The translations under genes and the position numbers were made by a program. Positions 35,991 to 46,283 of a stretch of DNA of 64,000 nt are shown here, piece by piece. The stretch is from positions 59,724,023 to 59,788,022 of the forward strand of contig QCXZ01000003.1 of assembly GCA_025024175.1 (NCBI GenBank), written 5' to 3'. Below the pieces are notes generated by a model. That model saw only the letters and a program-made list of their open reading frames with translations. It searched no databases and had not been told where the DNA came from. The stretch is from Rhyzopertha dominica (taxonomy: Eukaryota; Arthropoda; Insecta; Coleoptera; Bostrichidae). How positions within the stretch are numbered: position 1 is the first letter of the stretch; each line of letters begins with the position of its first letter.

Positions 35991-37261
35991 CTGATTTGTA
36001 ACTTGAGGAATTTGCACAGTGTTGCTAGTCTTATCGTAACGTTTGGATAGAAAGAATTTAAACAAGGTAATAAGAAAAGAGAAATATGTAACAGATATGT
36101 AACGCCGATTGACATGCAGGCAGCAAAAATTGGTGACCGATGCATAACGTTTGTTCTTGTTAGCTGGAGTTATTAGAAAATAAGAAAATTTAACAAAATT
36201 ACATTAAATCAAGGAAAGAAAGTTTTAAACACAGCTGTATTTTCTATTCTGTAGTAGGCAAAGTCTAGCTGACTTAAATAGATGAATAGAAATTTAGCGA
36301 AATTAGTTACTTTATAGAGAAATACTTTATAAAATGTAATGAAGTTGATAGTGAAGGATTAATACATATGGAAAATGATTACTGTTAGTGGTAGACGTTT
36401 TAAAAATAAATATTTGTAGGTAGAAGAAGAGAGCCGATGTGTTCGGAGTAAGTACTTCAGTGATGCCTGATGCGGATTTTGAATTTATGTATTTCTTTTT
36501 ATTTGACATTAAATTTCATTCTCGCAGTTTCTGAATTTTTTGTCCTTATATTTCTATGTGAAGAATGTCGAGTGTTTTCTCGTTAAGTGTTGATTAATGA
36601 ACACTAATGCTAGAACTGTGTTGATGCTTTCATTCGGNCAAANCTTTTTTNCCGCTTGTAACGAAATTAAATTAGTGTTTGTTGTACAAAAAGACGTTTC
36701 TTTGCTTTAACTGAAAGATTGTTCGAAATATTATTGATGTACACTCCGCTTCTGTTTTTAGTTGGAGGTTAAATTATCTCACTGTTGACCCTTTTATAAC
36801 AATACGGCAATGTACTTGGAAGAAAACTGTACCCCCCCCTCGTACCCCACTGATCACTAAATAACAGGATGTCGCATAAGTCATTCAAAACTGTGATAAG
36901 TAGAAAGTCGTGCGCCACCATGCCGCTGGTACTCGTACTATCAATTTAACGGCGCTTTCAAATTTTAGATTAGATCCTTAACTATACAATATGACTATGA
37001 GTAAACGTAACATCCAGTTTGTACGGCACATGTTTCTCACTCAAACACTACAACGACCATCTTTTGGAAATCTGCAGACAGGTGATGAGTTGTATTGACT
37101 GCACACAATTACTATAAAGATAAGAAACACTTACAAGTGGAATGAGAGGTGCTTCGATGTAGTAGATCTTTTTTTACAAAATTCACAATGCACCATACTT
37201 AAGTTATATAATCTCCGTGAGTGCCGAATATACCATTCAGTAACAAAAAGGAACACCACGT
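35991..37261. other. No gene seen; upstream of the phosphatase gene
   Basis: AT-rich flank with N bases near 36638-36650. No coding signal recognised. Confidence 0.5.
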
Positions 37262-37269
37262 GCTTTACT

Positions 37270-37931
37270 TAAGGTGACCAACCGTCCGGATTTAGCCAGG
37301 ACAGGTTTGTATTTTTGTTTATGAGTCCGTATTTAATATGTTTTGTTTGGTTTTGTCCGGTTTTTTTAGGGTTTGGCTAAAAAGTGTGCAAAATTTGTGC
37401 ACAACATGGTATTTTACTTTTTCATTGTTGTCTTCTCATGTCTCAAGCGTCATGGAGTCAGGCATTGTTAACTTTATAGTTTTATCTGTGAAATTAATGT
37501 CAGCCACATATATCTCATCTATTATGCAGATGACCAATTGTTAGGGCATGCGCAGGAAGATATTGTAACGGCCATATTTCTCGTTCGTAGGGCAGCGAGT
37601 CTGCGCAGTAACTCCCTGGTTTGACAAAGTGAATGGCGATTGGCGAGATGTGCGGCAGGTCCTGTTGTTTGTTGTGACGTCATGACGTTTCCGTATTATA
37701 ATCTTTACTGCGCATGCGTCTGACCCTATCTGCCCGAGGATCATTTATCACAAAATCTTAATAGTATTACATTAATCTTCTAGGTATTTAGTTCTGTGGT
37801 GTCAGCGCGTAATTGCGTAGCCGGCATAACCTAATGCCTGACCATTCCTATTTACTCTTTACTTTATCCTATATTACAAATAGCACCATGGAGGCGTCGG
37901 GATTTTCTGGTTTGGAAAGTTGGTCACCTTA
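37270..37931. mobile_element. hAT-type MITE with perfect 8-bp target duplication
   Basis: TAAGGTGACCAAC at the left and its exact complement GTTGGTCACCTTA at the right end a 662-bp element. GCTTTACT occurs directly outside both ends (37262-37269 and 37932-37939). 8-bp duplications plus this end sequence fit hAT. No transposase is encoded. Confidence 0.92.
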
Positions 37932-38262
37932 GCTTTACTACTTACTGAGAAAGGTGTATAATGTATAATGTCAATGCGGACTATGAAGGTTCACGATTTT
38001 AACCGTCCGTCATTAACGTCATATTTATCGCAAAAGCGAACCTTTGTCAAAATTTTAGAACAAGGACCAGCGGCTAGGCGCTAAGGTGGCTTAAATCTAT
38101 CACAAATAATTTGCATGCATTTTGGTATGTAAGCGACATCCAGTTATTTAGAGATCAGTGTCGTACCCGCGCTCGCCTTGCCATCATTGGTCTTGGCGTC
38201 AGTTCCAACCGTATTTATGAATGAGATGTCGTGTACATTTAATAATATGTCAATGGTCAGCA

Positions 38263-38490
38263 CTAATATAGCGTGTAAGATTTTAACATCACGGATGGCT
38301 GATCAAAATCATAATATTTCAGCTTAGCACAGAGTAGATCGTGGCTGATGGTATCAGATGCCTTAGAATAGTCGAGTAAGACCAATGCACCAACCAAACT
38401 CGCACAATAAGTTCTTAACGTACCGGTCATGGCAGAGTCGCTGGAAAGATGTGTAGAGACCCAAGGATAGTGTTTGTGCAAATCTGTTCA
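38263..38490 (-). pseudogene. LINE reverse transcriptase fragment
   Basis: The minus strand reads GALVLLDYSKASDTISHDLL and CAKLKYYDFD, the first catalytic Asp block of a jockey/CR1-type RT (LLDYSKAFDTINHxLL). The usual Phe is Ser. No further RT motifs adjoin. A short dead fragment. Confidence 0.75.
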
Positions 38491-39284
38491 ACAAATTACT
38501 TTGAAAAAATAAATGCGCTACTTTCGGAACGCACCCTGTATTTGTTTTTTTCTCATTAAATTCTCACAGATACAGACACCACGTGGTTGAGATAATACAA
38601 ATTATCTAAAACCGAAGCTTATAGATAGGTAGATTTAGAAAATATCTGAATATTATACAAAAATGATAACACGGATTATACACAGGTTAATTTGATAGAG
38701 TGCTTTCCACATGTTTTATTACGCAGGTAAATTTTAATTATCTGGCGCGATCTCAATTTGAATCTACCTACACCTGCCCGCTTTTAATGGTTTACCATTG
38801 TATTAGCGACATCTGGCTAGCCGCGTTGTTTTTTGTTTTATTATTAACGAACTTGATAGCACCACAGCTATAATCTGGGATACCGGTGCGCTCTTGATTT
38901 ATTGTGATACTACTGGCCCGCTTTCGATCCACCTTGGAGGAAAAACGCCAGATGTTACAAATATTTTGTTTGTGCATGCACTTATTTTGTACATATAAAG
39001 CGTAAGCGAATAGGTCATGGAAGGCGACTTATCCGAGCATATGTCTAGTGAAAGTTTAATCAACTAGGTCGAGTGAATCATGCAGCAGAATACAAGAAAG
39101 GAGTTTACCTAAAAACGATTGTGCGATTAAATTCGTTAGCTTTGCCAGGTGTTAGGTCTTTATCGAAAGCTAAAGACATTTTTTGACACTATATAAGTAA
39201 AAGACGCATACAAGGAAATTTCAACTTCTTTTAGATTAATTCTCGCTCAAACAGTCGGTATTTTTATGAACTGATTCAATGTAG
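38491..39284. other. No gene seen
   Basis: Unassigned sequence between a LINE fragment and family C copy 1. Confidence 0.5.
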
Positions 39285-40575
39285 AAATGCATGTCTATAT
39301 GCTGTCTCCACAGCAACATACTATGGATAGATCTATTTCGCTGTCATTACAGCTCATCATGTAGTTTAAGTCCAATGCAGACAGGTGCGAGGTGACTATT
39401 AGAAAATTCCCCTAGATTTTGAGTGAAAAATTCCTTGAAATCCCTATACAAACCGAAGACGAAAAAAGCCTCTATTACACATTATTTATTAAAAAATATA
39501 TTGTATATCAGTCAATATTGTTGCATAAGCTGAAGTTTTCCGTAATAAATTAATATATTGAAGAGGTAAAAAAAGACAAGTAAGAAATTTACTTAGAACG
39601 GTTCAAGGCAAATTATTTTCTAGCTCTACATTTGGAGTTTTATAAACAATACGTATATGTATACTATGTACATACAATTATACACCAAAAGGCAAATGTG
39701 GCGTTTGCATGATCAAATATATTTGTTTATTGTATATTAAAATTAAAATAATGATTAAAAGAGTGTTATTATTTTACGTAGTTTTCACAACACATTAATT
39801 AGAAAAATCAAGAAATTAGTGCAAAATACATAATTAGATTTTGCGTGTTTCTTTAGTAGTAATTGTTGAGCAAATAATACGTATTTATGCGATCGAGTAA
39901 ATCCGTTATAATGAATTCATCAGGGAACTTATAATATGTATATACTTAGGAGTTACCCTATTTACGAATTTATATTTTAGAACTCTGAGTCCAGGGTACT
40001 TACTCCCAGCTTCCCGTCTTACCTTATTTGTCAATAGAGGGCGCTGGCGAAGTTATTTCGCTTCTATCCAGCAATATAACAAATATACAACTAGAATGTA
40101 AAAAAATTAATCAAGACATACAGTATTCTATATTATATATCTCATATACTTTATAGTGTAGAAAGTAGCAATGATTATAGTAATAAAAAATGTGTTTTTG
40201 AAATGTTGAAAAAAATCCCTAGAATTAATGACAATTTAAGACAAAAATCCCTTCTCCCCTAACTTATAGCAAAAATCTCTAGATTCGGAGAAAATTCCTA
40301 GACCTGGTAACACTGGACAGCATGGCATAAAATTGGTTTTGCCTATATACCAAAGATTTGGTATGATGTTAATAGAAAAATAGATGGCAGTGCCATCTGT
40401 CAGCAATGAATTGGCTCAGTGGCAAAGCCATCTAGCTGCCTGAATGGGTACTACTTCCTAAAAGAAGTGACCTGTAATCTGACAAGTTAAAATACACCTG
40501 CATACTTCAACGTGACACCAGGCCCACGCGGCACTTTTTGCTGACGTGCAAGAACCGACATACATAAAAATGTTG
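39285..40575 (-). mobile_element. Repeat family C, copy 1 (hammerhead-bearing, interrupted)
   Basis: In minus orientation it carries the same modules as copy 2: spacer 2 with GTTCTTGC...AAAAAGTGCCG, module B with the GGAAGTAGTACCC and GGCACTGCCATC hairpins, spacer 1 with GGTATATA, and module A with the hammerhead (39285-39381). An insertion at about 39382-40315 separates spacer 1 from module A. Without it the copy is about 0.36 kb, equal to one unit. The hammerhead keeps stem II and GAAA, but its 5' core reads ATGATGA and stem I is decayed. Confidence 0.7.
39382..40315. mobile_element. hAT-like insertion in family C copy 1
   Basis: The outer ends are imperfect inverted repeats: CAGGTGCGAGGTGAC at the left and the complement of CAGTGTTACCAGGTCTAGG at the right. 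Both are followed by TTAGAAAATTC/CTAGATTTT-like motifs. The duplication at the insertion point is unclear. No coding sequence is recognised. Confidence 0.5.
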
Positions 40576-40730
40576 TCTGCACCGCAATCAAAAGATAATT
40601 CATATGCTGAAAGCTTTCTTGCATAATTCATTTGTTTCTGCCAGCACTATATAGTAGTTAAGCATGCGAAAATTTTCTCGACAAATTTGCTTCTTGCATC
40701 TAGGACTTTTTTCAGAGTAGTAACAGCGGC

Positions 40731-41211
40731 TTGTTTAGCTTTATTCAAAAGCTTATAAGAGTTGATTTGCAAAATGATATATCGATGTGTAAGCTACCAG
40801 ATGTCGTATTTGCAAGAATATCAAATAAAACACCTCATATATTAAAAGTTGTATACCAAACAATGAAGATATGTATATTCCATTGCCACAGCTCTCGGAC
40901 TCCCTGTACTGAAAGATTATGGATACAAATATTCTGTACCATTAACGCTTGTAGTAGTGGATGCTACTTATTTAGTAAATGATTTAGAAAACAAAGACAT
41001 AGGTGAGAATATCATTCGCTCTGAAGTGGAAGCAATAAATGAAGACTGTTCATCACATACAGACAAATTTTGCAGTTCTGAAAATAATGACGACCATTTA
41101 CTAGAGGATTTATCTGTTCTTTCTTCAGTATCTGAAGAACCTTCGTTCAAGAATTATGTCGAGTGTAATATTAAATTAGACGAAAATAGTGCCACGGATG
41201 GATCTATATGA
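40731..41211 (+). other. Unassigned open stretch, possible exon
   Basis: An open frame at 40957-41211 is acidic and Ser/Glu/Asp-rich (for example DLSVLSSVSEEPSF). A second at 40731-40982 begins with a plausible protein-like stretch (DLQNDISMCKLPDVVFARIS). They lie between the two family C copies. I recognise no domain. They could be a host exon or part of an unrecognised element. Confidence 0.25.
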
Positions 41212-41381
41212 GGATATGGTAGTGTAAAATCACCTCTATGTTAGTTGTTACGCAATGGTGTTTGTTTATTCAAAAATGACACAGAGACAGGTCTCTTGGG
41301 TTTTATTTCTAATTTTTTTTATTGATTGACATTTTTATTAACTAATATTGAATATATTAAAATGCATGTCTATGCTGTGCT

Positions 41382-41461
41382 GTCTACACCTCAACCAACT
41401 GCAGATAGTACTATTTCGCTGTCATTACAGCTCATCAATGCAGTTTAGATCTAGTGTAGAC
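41382..41461 (-). ncRNA. Hammerhead ribozyme copy with one core substitution
   Basis: The opposite-strand copy has stem I (AACTGCA/TGCAGTT plus an outer 8-bp GTCTACAC/GTGTAGAC), the same stem II, GAAA and an ATC cleavage triplet. Its 5' core reads TTGATGA instead of CTGATGA (41438-41432). Loss of the core C usually cripples hammerhead cleavage. The conserved outer stem shows the native stem I of the family. Confidence 0.75.
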
Positions 41462-41656
41462 AACACGGCATAGAACTGGTTTTGCTTATATACCAAAGCA
41501 ATGGTATGATGAAAGTAAGAATTTAGGATGGCAATGCCATCTGTCAGCATTACACCGACATGATGACAAAGCCACTTAGCTGCCTTAACGGGTACTACTT
41601 CCTAAAGGAAGTGACCTGTAGCCTGACAAATAGGTATGCAACACCTCAACCAACAA

Positions 41657-41728
41657 CTACACCTAAACTGCACTGATGAGCTGTAATGACAGCGAAATAG
41701 TACGATCTGCAGTTGGTTGAGGTGTAGA
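41657..41728 (+). ncRNA. Type I hammerhead ribozyme, complete core
   Basis: All invariant parts are present in order. Stem I is AACTGCA (41666-41672) with TGCAGTT (41708-41714), 7 bp. The core CTGATGA is at 41673-41679. Stem II is GCTGT-AATG-ACAGC (41680-41693), 5 bp. GAAA is at 41694-41697. A short stem III of A-U and U-A pairs closes over a 6-base loop, and the cleavage triplet ATC ends at 41707. Stem I extends beyond an internal loop by CTACACCT (41657-41664) with AGGTGTAG. Such RNAs cut themselves and, as tandem transcripts, yield circular monomers. Confidence 0.82.
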
Positions 41729-41966
41729 CAGCACAGCATAGACATGCATTTTAATGTATGTTGGTTCTTGCCGTTAGCAAAAAGTGCCGTGGGGGCCTGC
41801 TGTCAAATTGAAGTATGCAGTTGCATATCAATTTGTCAGGCTACAGGTGACTTCCTTTAGGAAGTAGTACCCGTTAAGGTAGCTAGGTGGCTTTGTCATC
41901 ATGTCAGTGTAATGCTGACAGATGGCATTGCCATCCTAAATTCTTACTTTCATAATATTGAATATA

Positions 41967-43980
41967 CATTTTGTTACTCTCTTGCTGTACCAAATGTAAT
42001 GTATTTCTTGTTCGTTTTTGTAAAAGTTTATTTGAAATCCGCATAAAATCTCACGAAATCCTACGAGGCAAATGTCCAATAAAATCCATTAAAATTAACT
42101 TGAAACCACTTGAAAATCGATGAAATCAAATGCCATCTTTGTAATTTGGGTAAAATGCGATGAAATTAAATGTAATATAAAAATGTGTGGAATACTATTT
42201 CTGCCAGTGGTTACCCCCTCAGTCTAAAGTGCCTATGTGTGATTTGGGACATGTCAAGTGATAAAATGCACTGCTATTTGAACATTTGTGTGTGTAAAAT
42301 GTTTTTTTTGCTACTCTATTAAATGTGGAGGTCAAAGTCACCTGACATATATTGTTTTATTCACGCCTTGATGAGTTTTTTAAATGAATACCCATTACAT
42401 CTAGGGTGCAGTAAACAACATTATTACCAATGTAGTAAATTAAGTGTAAAGTAACAGATATACATACAGCCAATTAAACCCAGATGCAACATTTCCACTA
42501 TTTATTCAAATAATGAAATACCACTGATCTATTTTCCATCGGAACGCAATTGCCAACAGTAATTAAGTCCAGGTCTCAACTGATTGAGCAAAATATGAAA
42601 CCGGTGGTATAGGCAAGCAACAGGATGCGAGGGGGAAGTGTGGAGTGTACGTGTGTAGACGAATCAATGACTTCAAACCTGGTCGAGACAGGTATTTTGT
42701 CCTTGGCCTTCCAACCGGTAAGTATTTCAAACAAAAGGGGAGTGTAACGTTTCAAGNATCGGCCATGCTTACGTAATAAATTTTCCACTCGCCATAAAGC
42801 TGCTGCTGCCCTAAAACATGAACATAATGGACACTATAATNATCACTGTATGTGCTATGAGGGGTCACAGTGGTATAGTCCCTCAAATATAATCTCCCAC
42901 ATATAATGTTTGTAATAATTTAATGAAAAGTGAGTAAAATAATCCTTATATATAAAAGGAAAGCAGTTAGTCAGTAATACAAGAATACATAAAAAGGAAC
43001 AATGCTGGTAAAATCTACTTCGAATATTCCTTAAAGAATTGTAGTCAAATATCTTTTCCACTTAGCATATTTTGCTTGAAGCCATTTTCAAAACCAATTT
43101 CACAACCACGAACCCTACAAAAATGTTAATAATTCTGAAGTTAAATTCATAGCCTTTTCTTTTTGAATCCAGCGCCATTCGATAAAATCCAAAGCATTAT
43201 TGGTTTTGGTTGGTAGGTATAAATGGCAAGCAGTAAATAAGTTGGTTATGCATACTTATGAGGCTAACAAACCCGTAGTCTAAAGCAATGCGTTTTGTTT
43301 CTCTGTTATCGAAGTGTCTGGTTCTGAATTAGACATTTTATTTATATGACGATGTTCATTATTAGATGATCAAAAAATTTTGTCTATGTCTAACAAAAAA
43401 AAATAATGGTTTTAAATTGATAAAATTGGTTGAATTGACAATAATACAGAGGTCTAGAGCTAATTGTAACTTCAACTTTAACCAAAACTATTTTAACTTA
43501 TTAGTTTTTAATGTCAGCGGTGATAGACTCTTGACTTGACTCTGTCTTTCAGAACATTTTGAAAAAAAGGTACAACAACCGAATGACGCTAAGCAATAGT
43601 GGAAAAACTCATTATCACAAAACTGTTTTAAGGAAGAAATCAGTTATTTAGAAAAGGCTAAACATTCATATCTAGAGGACATTAGGATATTGTTGATACA
43701 GAAATACGTAAATAATAATAAATAATACAATATAATACCTATATACTAAGATGCACCCCTGAGAAGTTATAGGCTTTCAAAGAGGGGTTTCAAATTTCGA
43801 AAAAAAAATCAATATTTCAGTTACACTTGATCTTAAATAAACTAAATTTGCTACACGTTGCGAGTGTACCAAGATCAGTATTCGAAAGCAATTGGAGTTC
43901 AACTGGAGCATTTTAAAGGGTTGACAAGGGATAATGCACCCTTAAAATGTGATAGAATTTTTGAGCATGTTGCGTTATGA
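41967..43980. other. No gene supported
   Basis: A 70-codon minus-strand open frame at 42576-42788, containing an N base, reads LKRYTPLLFEILTGWKAKDKI and has no known domain. It might belong to a retroelement. The rest is AT-rich and unassigned. Confidence 0.35.
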
Positions 43981-44097
43981 AGAATTTAATTCTAAAACTT
44001 CTTTTACTCTTGTTATTTTTTAAAAAATCTTATCGTTTTCAAGAAAAAACAGAATACCTAAAACATGTATTGTATTGTATTTTAGCTGTTATTTAAA

Positions 44098-44903
44098 AAC
44101 CGCTGCAAATTGAATCAATACTTCCATTTCCAATTGTCAAAATGACATTTACGTTTTTATTTCTTATACTATACAATTAGTAATCAGTTTTTGAGCATTT
44201 TTTTCTCTCTACACATTTTTTTCTAAGACAAACCGTCCTCGTGATAGCAAAAATATATAAATTTTAAAATCATTTTTTTTCCAAATAACTCGATAATTAT
44301 TAACTTAACAAAAAAAGTGCCTTCTGATCAGAAATGTGATTTTCTATATAATACCAAAATTTAAAAAAATCGTACTAGCAGGGTCCAAAATAGGTTTTTT
44401 GGAAAAAATGTCAAAATTTTGGATAAATTTTCTAAGACACTTTTTGTGAGAAATTTTATTTCCTATCTGATGGCATTTTCATTTTTTAAATATATTAAAT
44501 ATATTCGGAGATATTTAAGAAAAACCGTTTTCTTTAAGTGACACTTTTTTGCTAATATCTTCTAAACAGTTTGCTGTACCGAAAATTTGTAAGAGCTAAT
44601 AATACTCACAGTTATACTACTAATCACATACTAAAACGAAAAAAATATAAAAAAATAAAAATTTGCAAATTTGTCCCCTTCCCGATTTTCTTACTTACCC
44701 CACAAACAATAGGTCGCTTTGGGTAGTTGAGATTTATACGTCCGCCAAATTTCAAGTTCATATATGAAGTCTTTCGAAAGTTATCGTGTCCACAAACAAT
44801 ACCACAGACACACAGACTTACAGACACACAGACACACAGATAAGAAATTTTTTTTGCGTTTCCGACCATTTTAAAGCGAATGAGCAAATAAATGTGGAAG
44901 TAA
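44098..44903 (+). repeat. Repeat family B, copy 4
   Basis: Nearly full length from AACCGCTGCAAATTGAATCA. The right end lacks the hairpin-forming ACTTCCCATCC part and jumps to ATGTGGAAGTAA. Confidence 0.87.
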
Positions 44904-45311
44904 TTACAAAAGTGCTTTCTGATCAGAAATTTGATTTTGTATATAATACCAAAATTTAAAAAAAAATGTACGAGCAGGGACCAAAATAGGTTTCTTGGAA
45001 ATATATCGAAAATGTCAAAAGTGACGCTTTTTTGCTAATATCTTCTAAACAATTTGTTGCACCGAAAAGAACCAATAATACTCGCAGTTATACTACTAAT
45101 CACATACTAAAACTTAAAAAATAAAAAATAAAAATTTGCAAAAAGGGTAGTTACCCTCCAATTGCGCCCTCTTCCCGATACCCTACTTAACCCACAAACA
45201 GTAGGTCGCTTTGGGTAGTTGAAATTTATACGTTTGCCAAATTTCAAGTTCATATATTAAGTCTTTCGAAAGTTATCGTGTCCACAAACAAAACCACAGA
45301 TACACAGACAG
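44904..45311 (+). repeat. Repeat family B, copy 5 (partial, tandem to copy 4)
   Basis: It resumes family B from its internal TTACAAAAGTGCTTTCTGAT motif in the same orientation, with an internal deletion, and breaks off after the CACAGA run. Confidence 0.8.
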
Positions 45312-46283
45312 GTAAATTAAACACTAAATTAATTTAGTCTTGTGAAAATGGCCGGGAAGTTTTCATTTAGCTATTAGTAGCGTGGGCAAACTTAAAAAAA
45401 TATTTTATTTTATGGGGAATGTAATTCTAAAACTTCTTTTACCTACTCTTATAATTCTTTTTAAATCTTATCGTTTTCAAGAAAAACCTGAATACCTAAA
45501 ACATGTATTGTATTGTATTTTAGCTGTTATTTAAAATTAAAGATGGACTATGAAATTAAACCTCAGACTTGACAATCGGGTAAATTAAACACTAAATTAT
45601 ATTAGTGTTGTGAAAATGGCCGGGAAGTTTTCATTTAGCTATTAGTATTAGGTTTCTGTGAAGGAAACTTCAGAAGAAGTATTGAAGAATATTGGAGAAG
45701 ATTTCCTAATCGCGTAAACCCTCGCGAAGAAACATTTGTCAATATTAAAAGAAGGAGTAATACTCGAGAACGTGCTATTGCAATCAGGACTAAAGATGAA
45801 GAGTTGTGAGACATAATCTACTACACTCATATCATATTAAAAAAGTGCAAGAATTGTTAGCGGAAGGTTTGGTTAAAAGGGTGAATTCCTGTCGGTTTAT
45901 TTTACGTTAAAATATTAATTTTCAAAAGAAAATTCTCTTTACTGATGAAGCTTGTTTCACCCGCAGAGGTATTACAAATTTACATAACTATCATGAATAT
46001 TCCGATGTAAACCCTCATTCAGTAACCTCTCGACATTTCCAACGCAAGTTTAAACTACATGTTTGGATCGGTTTTATTGATCGGTATTTAATTGGTCTAG
46101 TTATTTTACTGCATAGACTAAATAGCGAAATTTATTTAGAATTTCTCCAAAACACTCTCCCGCATCTACTTGACGAGGTGCCAGTACAACTTGGACTAGA
46201 ACACTGGTTTATGCAGGATGGAGCACCGCCTCATTTTAGTATTGTTGACTTTTTAAACCAGCGGTAAACAAATAAATGGATTG

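Larger units (their letters stand above)
41357..41952. mobile_element. Repeat family C, copy 2: hammerhead retroelement as inverted partial dimer
   Basis: A 596-bp insertion flanked by perfect direct repeats TAATATTGAATATA at 41343-41356 and 41953-41966, as left by target-primed reverse transcription. The minus-strand piece has order B (41630-41510), spacer 1, A (41461-41360). The plus-strand piece has A (41665-41757), spacer 2 (to 41832), B (41833-41952). A-A and B-B are interlocked inverted repeats. Both orders fit one repeating or circular unit A-spacer2-B-spacer1 of about 0.35 kb. No protein is encoded. Retrozymes and non-autonomous Penelope-like elements show this build. Confidence 0.8.
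43985..45650 (+). repeat. Tandem duplication (X-Y, X'-Y') interrupted by family B
   Basis: Segment X (43985-44097), with ATTCTAAAACTTCTTTTAC and CATGTATTGTATTGTATTTT, recurs at 45420-45533. Segment Y (45311-45380), with GTAAATTAAACACTAAATTA and GGCCGGGAAGTTTTC, recurs at 45580-45650. In the second unit X' and Y' are about 50 bases apart. In the first, family B copies sit between X and Y. The second unit runs straight into the mariner transposase, so this may be its 5' region. Confidence 0.7.
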
